Shown here: piece by piece, positions 34,040 through 42,541 of the stretch
Numbering within the stretch: position 1 is the first letter of the stretch
Layout of the letters: each line of letters opens with the position of its first letter
NCBI RefSeq assembly: GCF_000412675.1
Contig: NC_021505.1
Coordinates: 4,768,501-4,832,500 of the forward strand
Direction of reading: 5' to 3'
DNA length: 64,000 nucleotides
From: Pseudomonas putida NBRC 14164
GTDB taxonomy: Bacteria; Pseudomonadota; Gammaproteobacteria; Pseudomonadales; Pseudomonadaceae
Position numbers and translations under genes: made by a program
Notes under the pieces: model-generated
What the model saw: only the letters and a program-made list of their open reading frames with translations
What the model was told of the DNA's origin: nothing
The model's database searches: none

Positions 34040-35464
34040 ATGCAAACGCAGATGCTGATCAATGGCCAACTGGTCGCTGGCCAAGGCCCGGCCTGGACCG
34101 TGCTCAACCCGGCGCTGGGAACCGCGCTGGCACAGATCAACGAAGCCACCGAGGCCCAAGTGGACAGCGCCGTGCGCGCCGCCGACCAGGCCTTCGACAG
34201 CTGGTCGCAAACCAGCCCCAAGGACCGCTCGCAAACCTTGCTGGCGCTGGCGGATGCCATCGAAGCCCATGGCGATGAACTGGCCCGGCTGGAATCGCAG
34301 AACTGCGGCAAGCCCCTGAGCGCCGCGTTGAACGATGAAATCCCGGCGATTGCCGACGTGTTCCGCTATTTTGCCGGCGCGGCACGCTGCCTGGGCGGTT
34401 TGGCGGCGGGCGAGTACCTGCCCGGCCACACCTCGATGATCCGCCGCGACCCATTGGGCGTAGTTGCTTCCATCGCACCGTGGAACTATCCGTTGATGAT
34501 GTTGGCGTGGAAGATCGCCCCGGCCCTGGCAGCCGGCAACACGGTGGTGATCAAACCCTCCGAACTGACCCCGCTGACCGCCTTGCGCCTGGGTGAACTG
34601 GCCCAGGATCTGCTGCCACCGGGCGTCCTCAACATTCTCTTTGGCCGCGGCCAGACCGTCGGCAACCCGCTGGTCAACCATCCCAAGGTGCGCATGGTGT
34701 CGCTGACAGGCTCCATACCCACTGGCGCGCACATCATCAGCGCCACCGCCGACAGCGTTAAACGCATGCACATGGAGCTGGGTGGCAAGGCCCCGGTGCT
34801 GGTGTTCGACGACGCCGACATCGACGCTGCCATCGACGGCATCCGCACTTTCGGCTTCTACAACGCCGGCCAGGACTGCACCGCAGCCTGCCGCCTGTAC
34901 GTGCAGGACGGCATCTACGAGCGCTTCGTCGAGCGCCTGGGTGAAGCAGTAGCCAGCCTCAAACCGGGCCTGCAGGACGCCGAGGACACCGAGCTGGGGC
35001 CGTTGATCAGTGCCCAGCATCGCGACAAGGTCGCCGGGCTGGTGCAGCGGGCCATCGACCAACCGCACATTCGCCTGGTGACCGGTGGCAAGGCGATTGA
35101 TGGCGATGGCTTCTTCTTCGAACCGACCGTGCTGGCCGACGCCCTGCAGGACGACGAGATCGTGCGCAACGAAGTGTTCGGCCCGGTGGTATCCGTCACC
35201 CGCTTCAATGACGAAGCCCAGGCGCTGGAATGGGCCAACGACTCCAACTACGGCCTGGCCTCATCGGTCTGGACCCGCGACACCGGCCGCGCCCACCGCC
35301 TGGCGGCGCGCTTGCAGTATGGCTGCACCTGGGTGAATACCCACTTCATGCTGGTCAGCGAAATGCCTCATGGCGGGCAGAAGCATTCGGGGTATGGGAA
35401 GGATATGTCGATGTATGGGCTGGAGGACTACACCTGTGTGCGGCATGTGATGATCAAGCACTAG
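34040..35464 (+). CDS. patD: Gamma-aminobutyraldehyde dehydrogenase (PatD/YdcW-like)
   Basis: This NAD-dependent enzyme oxidises 4-aminobutyraldehyde, made from putrescine, to 4-aminobutyrate. At 474 residues it equals the length of E. coli PatD. Catalytic Glu246 lies in MELGGKAPVLVFDD and catalytic Cys280 in NAGQDCTAACRLYV. The NAD site includes SIAPWNYPLMMLAWK. The start at 34040 follows GGAGGAG at seven bases; the ATG at 34019 overlaps the permease stop and is less likely. Its position after ydcSTUV-type transporter genes supports uptake and use of putrescine-related compounds. Confidence 0.9.
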   Translation: MQTQMLINGQLVAGQGPAWTVLNPALGTALAQINEATEAQVDSAVRAADQAFDSWSQTSPKDRSQTLLALADAIEAHGDELARLESQNCGKPLSAALNDEIPAIADVFRYFAGAARCLGGLAAGEYLPGHTSMIRRDPLGVVASIAPWNYPLMMLAWKIAPALAAGNTVVIKPSELTPLTALRLGELAQDLLPPGVLNILFGRGQTVGNPLVNHPKVRMVSLTGSIPTGAHIISATADSVKRMHMELGGKAPVLVFDDADIDAAIDGIRTFGFYNAGQDCTAACRLYVQDGIYERFVERLGEAVASLKPGLQDAEDTELGPLISAQHRDKVAGLVQRAIDQPHIRLVTGGKAIDGDGFFFEPTVLADALQDDEIVRNEVFGPVVSVTRFNDEAQALEWANDSNYGLASSVWTRDTGRAHRLAARLQYGCTWVNTHFMLVSEMPHGGQKHSGYGKDMSMYGLEDYTCVRHVMIKH

Positions 35465-35482
35465 CCCGAGGTTCTAGCCACT

Positions 35483-35514
35483 GGCCTCTTCGCGGGCTCG
35501 CCCGCGAAGAGGCC
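35483..35514. repeat. Collapsed REP palindrome between convergent patD and the OYE gene
   Basis: GGCCTCTTCGCGGGC, a TC loop and the exact complement form a near-perfect 32-bp hairpin. Unlike the other copies there is no GCTCCCAC tail on either side. It looks like two REP halves fused by deletion. It probably serves as a bidirectional terminator. Confidence 0.78.
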
Positions 35515-35528
35515 GGCACAGGTAGAAC

Positions 35529-36635
35529 CTAATCGCGCAGGTCGGACTCGTGAATCGGGTTGGCGCGGCTGGTCGCGCGTTGGTATTGCGCAGGCCAGGT
35601 GGCCTTGTTGCCGCCCAGGTCGTCGTCGGCGTGCAGTGGCCAGTACGGGTCGCGCAGCAGTTCGCGGGCGAGGAAGATGAGGTCGGCCTGGCCGGTGCGC
35701 AGGATGTGCTCGGCCTGGGCCGGTTCGGTGATCATGCCCACGGTGCCGGTGGCAATTTCCGATTCCTTGCGCACGCGTTCGGCGAAGCGGGTCTGGTAGC
35801 CGGGGCCGGTGGGGATCTCGGCGTTTACCGAGGTACCGCCAGAGGATACATCGATCAGGTCCACACCCAACCCTCGCAGTCGACGGGCCAGTTCGACGGT
35901 TTCATCCGGGTTCCAGCCATCCTCCACCCAATCGGTTGCCGATACCCGCACCAACAGCGGCAATTCGGTAGGCCAGGCCGTGCGCACAGCCTCGACCACC
36001 TGCAGGGTCAGGCGGATGCGGTTTTCGAAACAACTGCCGTACTCGTCGCGGCGCTGGTTGCTCAGCGGTGACAGGAACTGGTGCAGCAGGTAGCCATGGG
36101 CAGCGTGTATTTCGACTACCTTGAAACCGGCCTTCAAGGCGCGTTCGGTCGCGGCGACAAAGGCCGCGATCACGCCCTGGATCTCATCCGGGGTCAGCTC
36201 GTGTGGCGGTGTGTGTTGCGGGTCGAACGCGATCTTCGATGGGCCTACTGGCTGCCAGCCTCCCTCTTCAAGCTTCACACTGCCCTGTTTGCCCAGCCAT
36301 GGGCGATAGGTACTGGCCTTGCGCCCGGCGTGCGCCAACTGTATGCCCGGCACGGCGCCCTGGGCGGTGATGAAACGGGTGATGCGTTGCAGCGGCGCGA
36401 TCTGGGCGTCGTCCCACAGGCCGAGGTCTTCGGCGGTGATGCGGCCGATGGCGGTCACCGCCACGGCTTCCGTGATCACCAAGCCCGCGCCCCCAACGGC
36501 ACGGCTGCCTAAATGGACAAGGTGCCAGTCGTTGGCCAGACCATCGACGGCGGAATACTGGCACATCGGCGATACGGCGATGCGGTTGGGCAGGGTCAGC
36601 TGACGCAGGGTGTAAGGCTCGAGCAGCAGGCTCAT
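35529..36635 (-). CDS. Old Yellow Enzyme-family NADH:flavin oxidoreductase (YqjM-like)
   Basis: This 368-residue FMN enzyme reduces activated C=C bonds or nitro compounds. It belongs to the YqjM/thermophilic-like group, with MCQYSAVDG (Cys25 tunes the flavin), IQLAHAGRKAS, the substrate-binding His pair in EIHAAHGYLLHQF, and RVSATDWVEDG. The C-terminal strand EARDLIFLARELLRDPYWP-like segment binds the FMN phosphate. It resembles P. putida xenobiotic reductases, but key segments differ from XenA as I remember it, so I give no symbol. GGGAGGT sits six bases before the ATG at 36635; the 18-codon longer frame is rejected. Confidence 0.9.
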   Translation of the reverse strand: MSLLLEPYTLRQLTLPNRIAVSPMCQYSAVDGLANDWHLVHLGSRAVGGAGLVITEAVAVTAIGRITAEDLGLWDDAQIAPLQRITRFITAQGAVPGIQLAHAGRKASTYRPWLGKQGSVKLEEGGWQPVGPSKIAFDPQHTPPHELTPDEIQGVIAAFVAATERALKAGFKVVEIHAAHGYLLHQFLSPLSNQRRDEYGSCFENRIRLTLQVVEAVRTAWPTELPLLVRVSATDWVEDGWNPDETVELARRLRGLGVDLIDVSSGGTSVNAEIPTGPGYQTRFAERVRKESEIATGTVGMITEPAQAEHILRTGQADLIFLARELLRDPYWPLHADDDLGGNKATWPAQYQRATSRANPIHESDLRD

Positions 36636-36805
36636 GAGGGCACCTCCCAAGGACTCCAATGGTGATCCGGCCCGGACACTCAATTGCACGTCCCTGGCCC
36701 AGGTCCGGTCATAACTTCAGACTAGACCAGAATGGGTGGGGGGGAGGTTCCATGGGATTTTGGGTGGGGTGCGGGAATGTCAGGCTCGAAAGTGATGTCG
36801 CCGGT

Positions 36806-36836
36806 GAGATCGAGCGCCGCCCGCGCGGCGCTCGAT
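36806..36836. repeat. Dispersed GC-rich repeat, copy 2, with 12-bp stem
   Basis: It begins like the copy at 1164. ATCGAGCGCCGC (36809-36820), loop CCGC and GCGGCGCTCGAT (36825-36836) form a perfect hairpin. It lies 43 bp past the recJ stop on the minus strand and could help end that transcript, but there is no U-run. Confidence 0.6.
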
Positions 36837-36878
36837 TTCCGCCACACCAAACAACTCAAGGCAAGCCCAGCGAACCCG

Positions 36879-38588
36879 TCAGCGCGGCTCCATGTGGGCA
36901 ATCATCAACTGCACACTTTCGTTGCCACGAAACTCGTTCACGTCCAGCTTGTACGCCAGTTCGACCCAGCGCACGGTCGGGTTCGGCCACACTTCTCGGT
37001 CGACGCCAAATGCAATACCATCCAGGCGCACCGAACCACACTCGCTCTTGAGCACCACCTTCAGGTGCCGCTCGCCCACCACGCGCTGCTCCACCAGCTG
37101 GAACACGCCGTGGAACAGCGGCTCGGGGAAATGCTGGCCCCAAGGCCCGGCATGGCGCAGGGCCTTGGCCAGGTCGAGGTGAAATTCCTCCACGGCCAGG
37201 CTGCCATCTGACAACAGCCGGCCTGTCAGGTCTTCCTCACGCAGCTGGCGCCGCACTTCTTCGTCGAACGCCTCGGCAAAGGCCGGGAAATTATCCTCAG
37301 GCAACGATAAGCCCGCAGCCATGGCGTGGCCACCGAACTTGCTGATCAGCTGCGGGTGACGCGCCGCCACGGCATCCAGTGCATCGCGGATGTGGAAGCC
37401 TGGTACCGAGCGCGCCGAACCTTTGAGCATGCCCTCGCCGGCATCCGCGAACGCGATGGTTGGCCGGTGATAACGCTCTTTAAGGCGCGAAGCCAGAATA
37501 CCGATCACACCCTGGTGCCAGTCGGCATCGAACAGGCACAGTCCATACGGCATCGACTCGACCGGCAGGTCCTTGAGCTGGGCCAGGGCCTCGCGCTGCA
37601 TGCCCTGCTCGATGGACTTGCGGTCCTGGTTCAGGTCGTCCAGCTGCTGGGCCATGTCCTGGGCCAGTGCCGCGTCTTCGCACAGCAGGCATTCAATGCC
37701 CAGGCTCATGTCGTCCAGGCGACCGGCGGCGTTCAGCCGTGGGCCGAGGATGAAACCCAGGTCAGTCGAGGTGATGCGCCGGTGATCGCGGCGGGCCACT
37801 TCGAGAATCGCCTTCAGCCCTGGCCGGGCGCGGCCGGCGCGGATGCGCTCGAGGCCCTGGTGCACCAGGATGCGGTTGTTGGCATCCAGCGGCACCACGT
37901 CGGCGACGCTGCCCAACGCGACCAGGTCGAGCAGTTCGCCGATGTTCGGCTGTGGTTGCGTCTCGTAGCGCCCCAGGGTGCGCAAGCGCGCGCGCAGGGC
38001 CATCAGCACATAGAAGATCACCCCTACCCCGGCCAGCGCCTTGCTCGGGAACGTACAGCCCGGCTGGTTAGGGTTGATGATGGCGTCGGCCTCGGGCAGT
38101 TGCTGGCCCGGCAGGTGGTGGTCAGTCACCAGCACCTTGAGCCCGGCGGCCTTGGCTGCCGCCACACCCTCGACGCTGGAAATGCCGTTGTCCACGGTGA
38201 TCAGCAGTTGCGGCTGACGCTGCAGCGCCACCTCGACGATTTCCGGGGTGAGGCCATAGCCGTATTCGAAGCGGTTGGGCACCAGGTAATCGACGTGGGC
38301 TGCACCCATCAGGCGCAGGCCCAGCACCCCGACGGTGCTGGCGGTGGCGCCATCGGCATCGAAGTCGCCAACGATAAGGATGCGCTGGCGCTGGTCCAGC
38401 GCCTCGACAAGCAGGTCGACACCGGCCTCGATGCCCTTGAGCTGCTGGTACGGCAGCAGGCGCGCCAGGCTTTTGTCCAGTTCGGCCTCGGACTGCACGC
38501 CGCGCGCGGCGTACAGGCGGGTCAGCAAGGGTGGCAAGTTACCCAGAAATGGCAGGGTCGGCGGCAGGGGGCGAGGTTCGATGCGCAT
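36879..38588 (-). CDS. recJ: Single-stranded-DNA-specific exonuclease RecJ
   Basis: RecJ degrades single-stranded DNA 5' to 3' in recombination and repair. The 569-residue protein has the DHH phosphoesterase motifs: VGDFDADGATAS (Asp75, Asp77, Asp79), ITVDNGISS, and VTDHHLPG. A DHHA1 domain with KFGGHAMAAGLSL follows, and the C-terminal OB-fold region has GIAFGVDR. It starts eight bases after the yaeQ stop, so it is co-transcribed with yaeQ, an arrangement also known in P. aeruginosa as I remember it. Confidence 0.95.
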   Translation of the reverse strand: MRIEPRPLPPTLPFLGNLPPLLTRLYAARGVQSEAELDKSLARLLPYQQLKGIEAGVDLLVEALDQRQRILIVGDFDADGATASTVGVLGLRLMGAAHVDYLVPNRFEYGYGLTPEIVEVALQRQPQLLITVDNGISSVEGVAAAKAAGLKVLVTDHHLPGQQLPEADAIINPNQPGCTFPSKALAGVGVIFYVLMALRARLRTLGRYETQPQPNIGELLDLVALGSVADVVPLDANNRILVHQGLERIRAGRARPGLKAILEVARRDHRRITSTDLGFILGPRLNAAGRLDDMSLGIECLLCEDAALAQDMAQQLDDLNQDRKSIEQGMQREALAQLKDLPVESMPYGLCLFDADWHQGVIGILASRLKERYHRPTIAFADAGEGMLKGSARSVPGFHIRDALDAVAARHPQLISKFGGHAMAAGLSLPEDNFPAFAEAFDEEVRRQLREEDLTGRLLSDGSLAVEEFHLDLAKALRHAGPWGQHFPEPLFHGVFQLVEQRVVGERHLKVVLKSECGSVRLDGIAFGVDREVWPNPTVRWVELAYKLDVNEFRGNESVQLMIAHMEPR

Positions 38589-38596
38589 GGGTCGCT

Positions 38597-39139
38597 TCAG
38601 CCACGCTCACCGAGCAGCCACTGCAGTTGCACTTCGTGCTGGCCACGGTCATCCGTCACGAACACCGTGCCTTCGCTGATCATCACGTCCCACTTGATGC
38701 TGCGCGGCATGTCAGTGGCCAGCGTCTCCAGCACCTCCTGAGGCACGGCAGCGATGTTCAGGTTTTTCAGGTTCTTGACCGCGCCCACCACCTTGCCTTC
38801 CCACACACGCAGGCTGCCATAGGCCAGCAGGCTGGTGCGTTCGGTACGGCGCGAGCACCAGGTCAGGCGGTCGGCGTCTGGCTGGCCCACTTCGATCCAG
38901 TGCAGCACGCGATCGTCCAGGCTCTTTTCCCACAGTGCCGGCTCATCGACATCCGACAGACCGCGGCCAAACGACAAGTTCTCGTTGTACCAGAGCGCAT
39001 ACGCCAACAGACGAACCGCCATACGCTCTTCGGTTTCCGAAGGGTGGCGAGCGATGGTCTGCTTGACGCTTTCGTAGACATTGCGATCAAGGTCGGTCAG
39101 ATTCAATTCGAACTTGTAGGTGGTGGACGGCTGGGCCAT
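38597..39139 (-). CDS. yaeQ: YaeQ family protein
   Basis: This 180-residue protein has a restriction-endonuclease-like fold by family knowledge, but its activity is not known. Visible features are the start STTYKFELNLTDLDRNVYES, IARHPSETEERMAVRLLAYALW and the later IEVGQPDADRLTWCSRR. Upstream genes are on the other strand. It is the first gene of a two-gene operon with recJ. Confidence 0.9.
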   Translation of the reverse strand: MAQPSTTYKFELNLTDLDRNVYESVKQTIARHPSETEERMAVRLLAYALWYNENLSFGRGLSDVDEPALWEKSLDDRVLHWIEVGQPDADRLTWCSRRTERTSLLAYGSLRVWEGKVVGAVKNLKNLNIAAVPQEVLETLATDMPRSIKWDVMISEGTVFVTDDRGQHEVQLQWLLGERG

Positions 39140-39270
39140 GGTCGACGGGCTTCGTGCAAAAGAAAAGTGGCACAGTCTAACCCATCCGCACCTTCCATGC
39201 GCCGCAGCAGTACCCGGCGAAACCGACGTGTGATAAAACCACGGCTCTGCCCAGCTGCCACGGATGCCCC

Positions 39271-40470
39271 ATGTCGACGCCCAGCAAACCCCTCGCCGGC
39301 CTCAAAGTTGTCGAACTTGGCACCCTGATTGCCGGGCCGTTCGCCTCGCGCATCTGTGCCGAATTCGGCGCCGAGGTGATCAAGGTCGAATCCCCCGATG
39401 GCGGCGACCCGTTGCGCAAGTGGCGCAAGCTGTACGAGGGCACTTCGCTGTGGTGGTTCGTGCAGGCGCGCAACAAGCAATCGCTCACCCTCAACCTCAA
39501 GCACCCCGAAGGCATCGAGATTCTGAAGCGCCTGCTGGCCGACGCCGACATCCTGATCGAGAACTTCCGCCCCGGCGTGCTGGAAAAATTCGGCCTGGGT
39601 TGGGATGTGCTGCATGCCCTTAACCCGCGCCTGGTGATGGTGCGCCTCTCGGGCTTTGGCCAGACCGGGCCGATGAAAGACCAACCGGGCTTCGGCGCGG
39701 TGGGCGAGTCGATGGGCGGTTTGCGCTACATCACCGGCTTCGACGACCGCCCGCCAGTACGCACGGGCATTTCCATCGGCGACTCGATCGCCGCCCTGTG
39801 GGGGGTGATCGGTGCGTTGATGGCGCTGCGCCACCGCGAGGTCAATGGCGGCCAGGGCCAGGTGGTGGACGTGGCGCTGTACGAGGCGATCTTCGCCATG
39901 ATGGAAAGCATGGTCCCGGAGTTCGATGTGTTCGGTTTTATCCGCGAGCGCACCGGCAACATCATGCCGGGTATCACCCCCTCCTCCATCCATACCAGCG
40001 CCGACGGCAAGCACGTGCAGATCGGCGCCAACGGCGATGCGATCTTCAAGCGCTTCATGCAGGCCATCGGCCGTGCCGACCTGGCAGATGACCCGACCCT
40101 GGCCAGCAACGATGGCCGCGACCTGCGCCGTGACGAGCTGTACGGGGTGATCGACCGCTGGGCCAACAGCCTGCCTCTTGAGCAACTGATGCAGGTGCTG
40201 ACCACGGCCGAAGTACCGGCCAGCCGTATCTATTCGGCCGAAGACATGTTCAATGACCCGCAGTACCTGGCGCGGGAAATGTTCCTGCAGGCCAAGCTGC
40301 CGGACGGCAAGCCGTTCCGCATGCCGGGCATCGTGCCGAAGCTGTCGGATACGCCTGGCTCCACCGAATGGGTCGGCCCGGCGCTGGGCGAACACACCGA
40401 GGCATTGCTCACCCGCCTGGGCTACGACGCAGCGGCCATTGCCGGCCTGCGCGAAGCCGGCGCGGTCTGA
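39271..40470 (+). CDS. CaiB/BaiF (class III) CoA transferase
   Basis: This 399-residue enzyme moves CoA between carboxylic acids. Landmarks are GPFASRICAEFGAEVIKVES, the strand with NLKHPEGIEILKRLLADADI, SGFGQTGPMKDQPGF, and the catalytic Asp171 in GISIGDSIAALWG. The substrate cannot be read from the sequence. The ATG at 39271 has a weak ribosome binding site. It is divergent from yaeQ and is followed at 21 bp by a periplasmic binding-fold gene. Confidence 0.92.
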   Translation: MSTPSKPLAGLKVVELGTLIAGPFASRICAEFGAEVIKVESPDGGDPLRKWRKLYEGTSLWWFVQARNKQSLTLNLKHPEGIEILKRLLADADILIENFRPGVLEKFGLGWDVLHALNPRLVMVRLSGFGQTGPMKDQPGFGAVGESMGGLRYITGFDDRPPVRTGISIGDSIAALWGVIGALMALRHREVNGGQGQVVDVALYEAIFAMMESMVPEFDVFGFIRERTGNIMPGITPSSIHTSADGKHVQIGANGDAIFKRFMQAIGRADLADDPTLASNDGRDLRRDELYGVIDRWANSLPLEQLMQVLTTAEVPASRIYSAEDMFNDPQYLAREMFLQAKLPDGKPFRMPGIVPKLSDTPGSTEWVGPALGEHTEALLTRLGYDAAAIAGLREAGAV

Positions 40471-40491
40471 CGCCTGGCGCCGCCCTCGCCC

Positions 40492-41367
40492 ATGCGCGCT
40501 ACCCGCGGGCTACGCCACCTGATCCTGCTGTGCGGGCTACTGCCCGCATTGCTGCTACAGCCTGTCAGTGCCAAGGAACGCATCTTCTGGCTGGTGCGTG
40601 ACCTGCCGCCGTTCACCATTTTTGCAGGCCCGGAAAAAGGCCAAGGGGTGATCGACCAGTTGTTGCCGCTGCTGATTGGGCAGATGCCCGAATACGACCA
40701 CAGCATTGTGCGGGTCAACCGCGCCCGTGGCATCCAGATGCTGCAAGACCGCAACAGCTTCACCTGCGACCCTACCCTGCTATGGACCCCGGAACGGGCC
40801 GAATATGTGCGCTTTTCCATGCCATCGCTGGGCGTGCTCAGCGGTGGCCTGGTGCTGCGCAAGGAAAACCAGGCGCTGGCGGTTCCCTACCTCGACGGTC
40901 AGCAGGTAGACCTGCATGGCCTGCTGAGCAACGGCTCGCTGAAGCTGGGGATTGTTGCAGAACGCAGCTACGGCACCCAGATCGACGCCATCCTGCGCCA
41001 GTTGCCCGACAGCGTGCTCAGCCGCCACTACGGCAACGATGCCACCGCCAACCTGCTACAGATGCAACAGCTGGGGCGCCTGCGCATGGTGCTCGGCTAC
41101 TGGCCGGAAGTTCGCTATCTGATTCAGCAGCAAGGGGGGGCACTGGCGGATTACCAGTTTCATCCGGTGCAGGGGGTCGAGCGCTACCAGTTTCTGCATG
41201 TGGGTTGCACGGACAGCCCCCTGGGCCGCGAAGCGATCGCGCATATTGATCGGCTGTTACCTGCACTGCGCCGGGATGTTTTGCCGGCGTTGTATGCGCG
41301 TTGGCTGGATCCGGCGTTACAGGAAGACTATCTGGAAGACAGCAAACGCTTCTTTGAAGGCCAATAA
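40492..41367 (+). CDS. Periplasmic solute-binding-fold protein (TIGR02285-like)
   Basis: This 291-residue protein has a signal peptide (leader ending PVSAKE) and then a type II binding-fold start, FWLVRDLPPFTIFAGPEKGQG. Family-like features include FTCDPTLLWTPERAEYVRFS and the hinge LKLGIVAERSYG. It resembles the TIGR02285 group of unknown function, related to extracellular amino-acid binding domains. There is no transport partner nearby, so it may feed a sensor. The ribosome binding site before the ATG is poor. REP units follow. Confidence 0.78.
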   Translation: MRATRGLRHLILLCGLLPALLLQPVSAKERIFWLVRDLPPFTIFAGPEKGQGVIDQLLPLLIGQMPEYDHSIVRVNRARGIQMLQDRNSFTCDPTLLWTPERAEYVRFSMPSLGVLSGGLVLRKENQALAVPYLDGQQVDLHGLLSNGSLKLGIVAERSYGTQIDAILRQLPDSVLSRHYGNDATANLLQMQQLGRLRMVLGYWPEVRYLIQQQGGALADYQFHPVQGVERYQFLHVGCTDSPLGREAIAHIDRLLPALRRDVLPALYARWLDPALQEDYLEDSKRFFEGQ

Positions 41368-41390
41368 GCCAACCGACATACACGGTCGCT

Positions 41391-41481
41391 GTAGGAGCAG
41401 CCTTGTGCTGCGAAGAGGCCCTCATGACAAACGACATTCTCAAGCTGCACTGGCCCTTTCGCAGCACAAGGCTGCTCCTAC
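41391..41481. repeat. REP pair of a third type
   Basis: GTAGGAGCAGCCTTGTGCTG begins the left unit and its complement closes the right one. Ends GCTCCTAC face outward. The stem allele (AGCCTTGTGCT) differs from the GCTCCCAC types. The spacer (about 40 bp) has no structure I can see. Confidence 0.8.
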
Positions 41482-41501
41482 AGGGAAATGAGCCTGCGCA
41501 G

Positions 41502-41539
41502 AAAAAAGAAACCCCGGACGCTGGGGAGGACGCCCGGGG
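41502..41539 (-). terminator. Rho-independent terminator of the DUF3509-like gene
   Basis: On the minus strand CCCCGGGCG, a 10-base loop and CGTCCGGGG (one G-U pair) are followed by TTTCTTTTTT. It lies about 95 bp past the stop codon of the small gene. Confidence 0.82.
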
Positions 41540-41632
41540 CCAAGCGAAAGTCCTTGGGGACTTACCGAGGCAGCCTTGCCAGCACCGGAGCAAAGCACTG
41601 GCTGGCTACCCTTACACTGTCTGATACACCAC

Positions 41633-41914
41633 TCAGGCAAAGGTTCCCTGGGGTTGCTGACGCTGCTGCAGCGCCGCGATCACACAAGGCTGCAACCGCC
41701 CTTCGGCAATCTGCAAGTCACGGTGCAGGCCATCCACCAGATCGATCAACAGGCGTTGCTCCTGCAACTGACGCTCGCTGACCATGCGTCGCAAGGTAAT
41801 GCCGGCAACGCGGTCGTGAACGGTCAACTGACGATTGCCGCTGGCGTCGGCGATGCCAAGCTGGGCCTGATAGGGAGTCAGGGCTTCGTTGAGCAGTTTG
41901 CAGATTCTTTCCAT
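41633..41914 (-). CDS. Small DUF3509-like Pseudomonas protein
   Basis: This 93-residue soluble protein starts MERICKLLNEALTPYQAQLG and contains RMVSERQLQEQRLLIDLVDG and LHRDLQIAEGRLQPCVIAAL. The layout fits DUF3509, a small family found mostly in Pseudomonas, with unknown function; I assign this with moderate certainty. The start is taken at the family-like Met rather than the upstream longer frame. It is on the same strand as the degenerate receiver gene, 78 bp after its stop. Confidence 0.7.
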   Translation of the reverse strand: MERICKLLNEALTPYQAQLGIADASGNRQLTVHDRVAGITLRRMVSERQLQEQRLLIDLVDGLHRDLQIAEGRLQPCVIAALQQRQQPQGTFA

Positions 41915-41992
41915 CCGGTTCACTCGCTGCGTGGTGGGATATAAAGGAACTGACCAACAGGCGCAGCGCAAAGTTCGTATGCCGCAGCTGTT

Positions 41993-42412
41993 TCATTGAG
42001 CATGCGGGGCAGACATGACAGTTTGAATACGCCGCCACGGACGCTCCTGCAGCGCTTGCAGGGCACGCTGCAGGCGTGTCGTCGAAAGCGGCCAAGGGAG
42101 TTCGGCGAGTACCCAGAGGCCCCGCTTTCTTGCCTCCTGGGCAAGGTTCTGGTGCTTGGGGGTAGCCTGGCCGACGAACAGCAACGCTCGTGATCGATGC
42201 TGCCGTGCGAGCAAAGAAAGGCCGGCCCGGGTTGGCATGGCGTGGTCGAGAATCAGCAGGTCGGGGCGACGTTCAGCAGCCAGGCAAGCGTCCAGGTCGG
42301 TGGCGTTTGCGCTGATGCGCACGTTGAACATGCCTTGGGCGTTGAGGGCCTGGTGCAGGAGGATCTGGTGGGACGGGCGAGCCTGGTGGATCAACACGTA
42401 GGGCTGGTGCAT
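41993..42412 (-). CDS. Degenerate response-regulator receiver protein
   Basis: This 139-residue protein folds like a receiver domain but lacks key residues. The phospho-acceptor region reads LLILDHAMPTRAGLSLL with the Asp present, but the acidic pair near the N-terminus is replaced (VLIHQARPSHQ) and the conserved Lys near the C-terminus is not seen (WVLAELPWPLSTTRL). There is no output domain. CAGGAG sits before the ATG. It may act in phosphate-independent protein contacts. Its gene precedes the DUF3509-like gene. Confidence 0.75.
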   Translation of the reverse strand: MHQPYVLIHQARPSHQILLHQALNAQGMFNVRISANATDLDACLAAERRPDLLILDHAMPTRAGLSLLARQHRSRALLFVGQATPKHQNLAQEARKRGLWVLAELPWPLSTTRLQRALQALQERPWRRIQTVMSAPHAQ

Positions 42413-42498
42413 ATGCCGCTCCTGGTGGGAGGACCGGCTAATTTAGGCTTGGCGCTGGACGGGTCGAAGAGGAAATTTCTGAAGGATCAAAGGAAAAG

Positions 42499-42537
42499 GT
42501 TGCCATGTGGGGCCGCTTTGCGGCCCCACATGGCAAC
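42499..42537 (-). terminator. Terminator of thrC with 18-bp perfect stem
   Basis: GTTGCCATGTGGGGCCGC pairs perfectly with its complement around a TTT loop. On the minus strand it is followed by CTTTTCCTTTG. It starts only five bases past the thrC stop codon. Confidence 0.88.
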
Positions 42538-42541
42538 GCGC

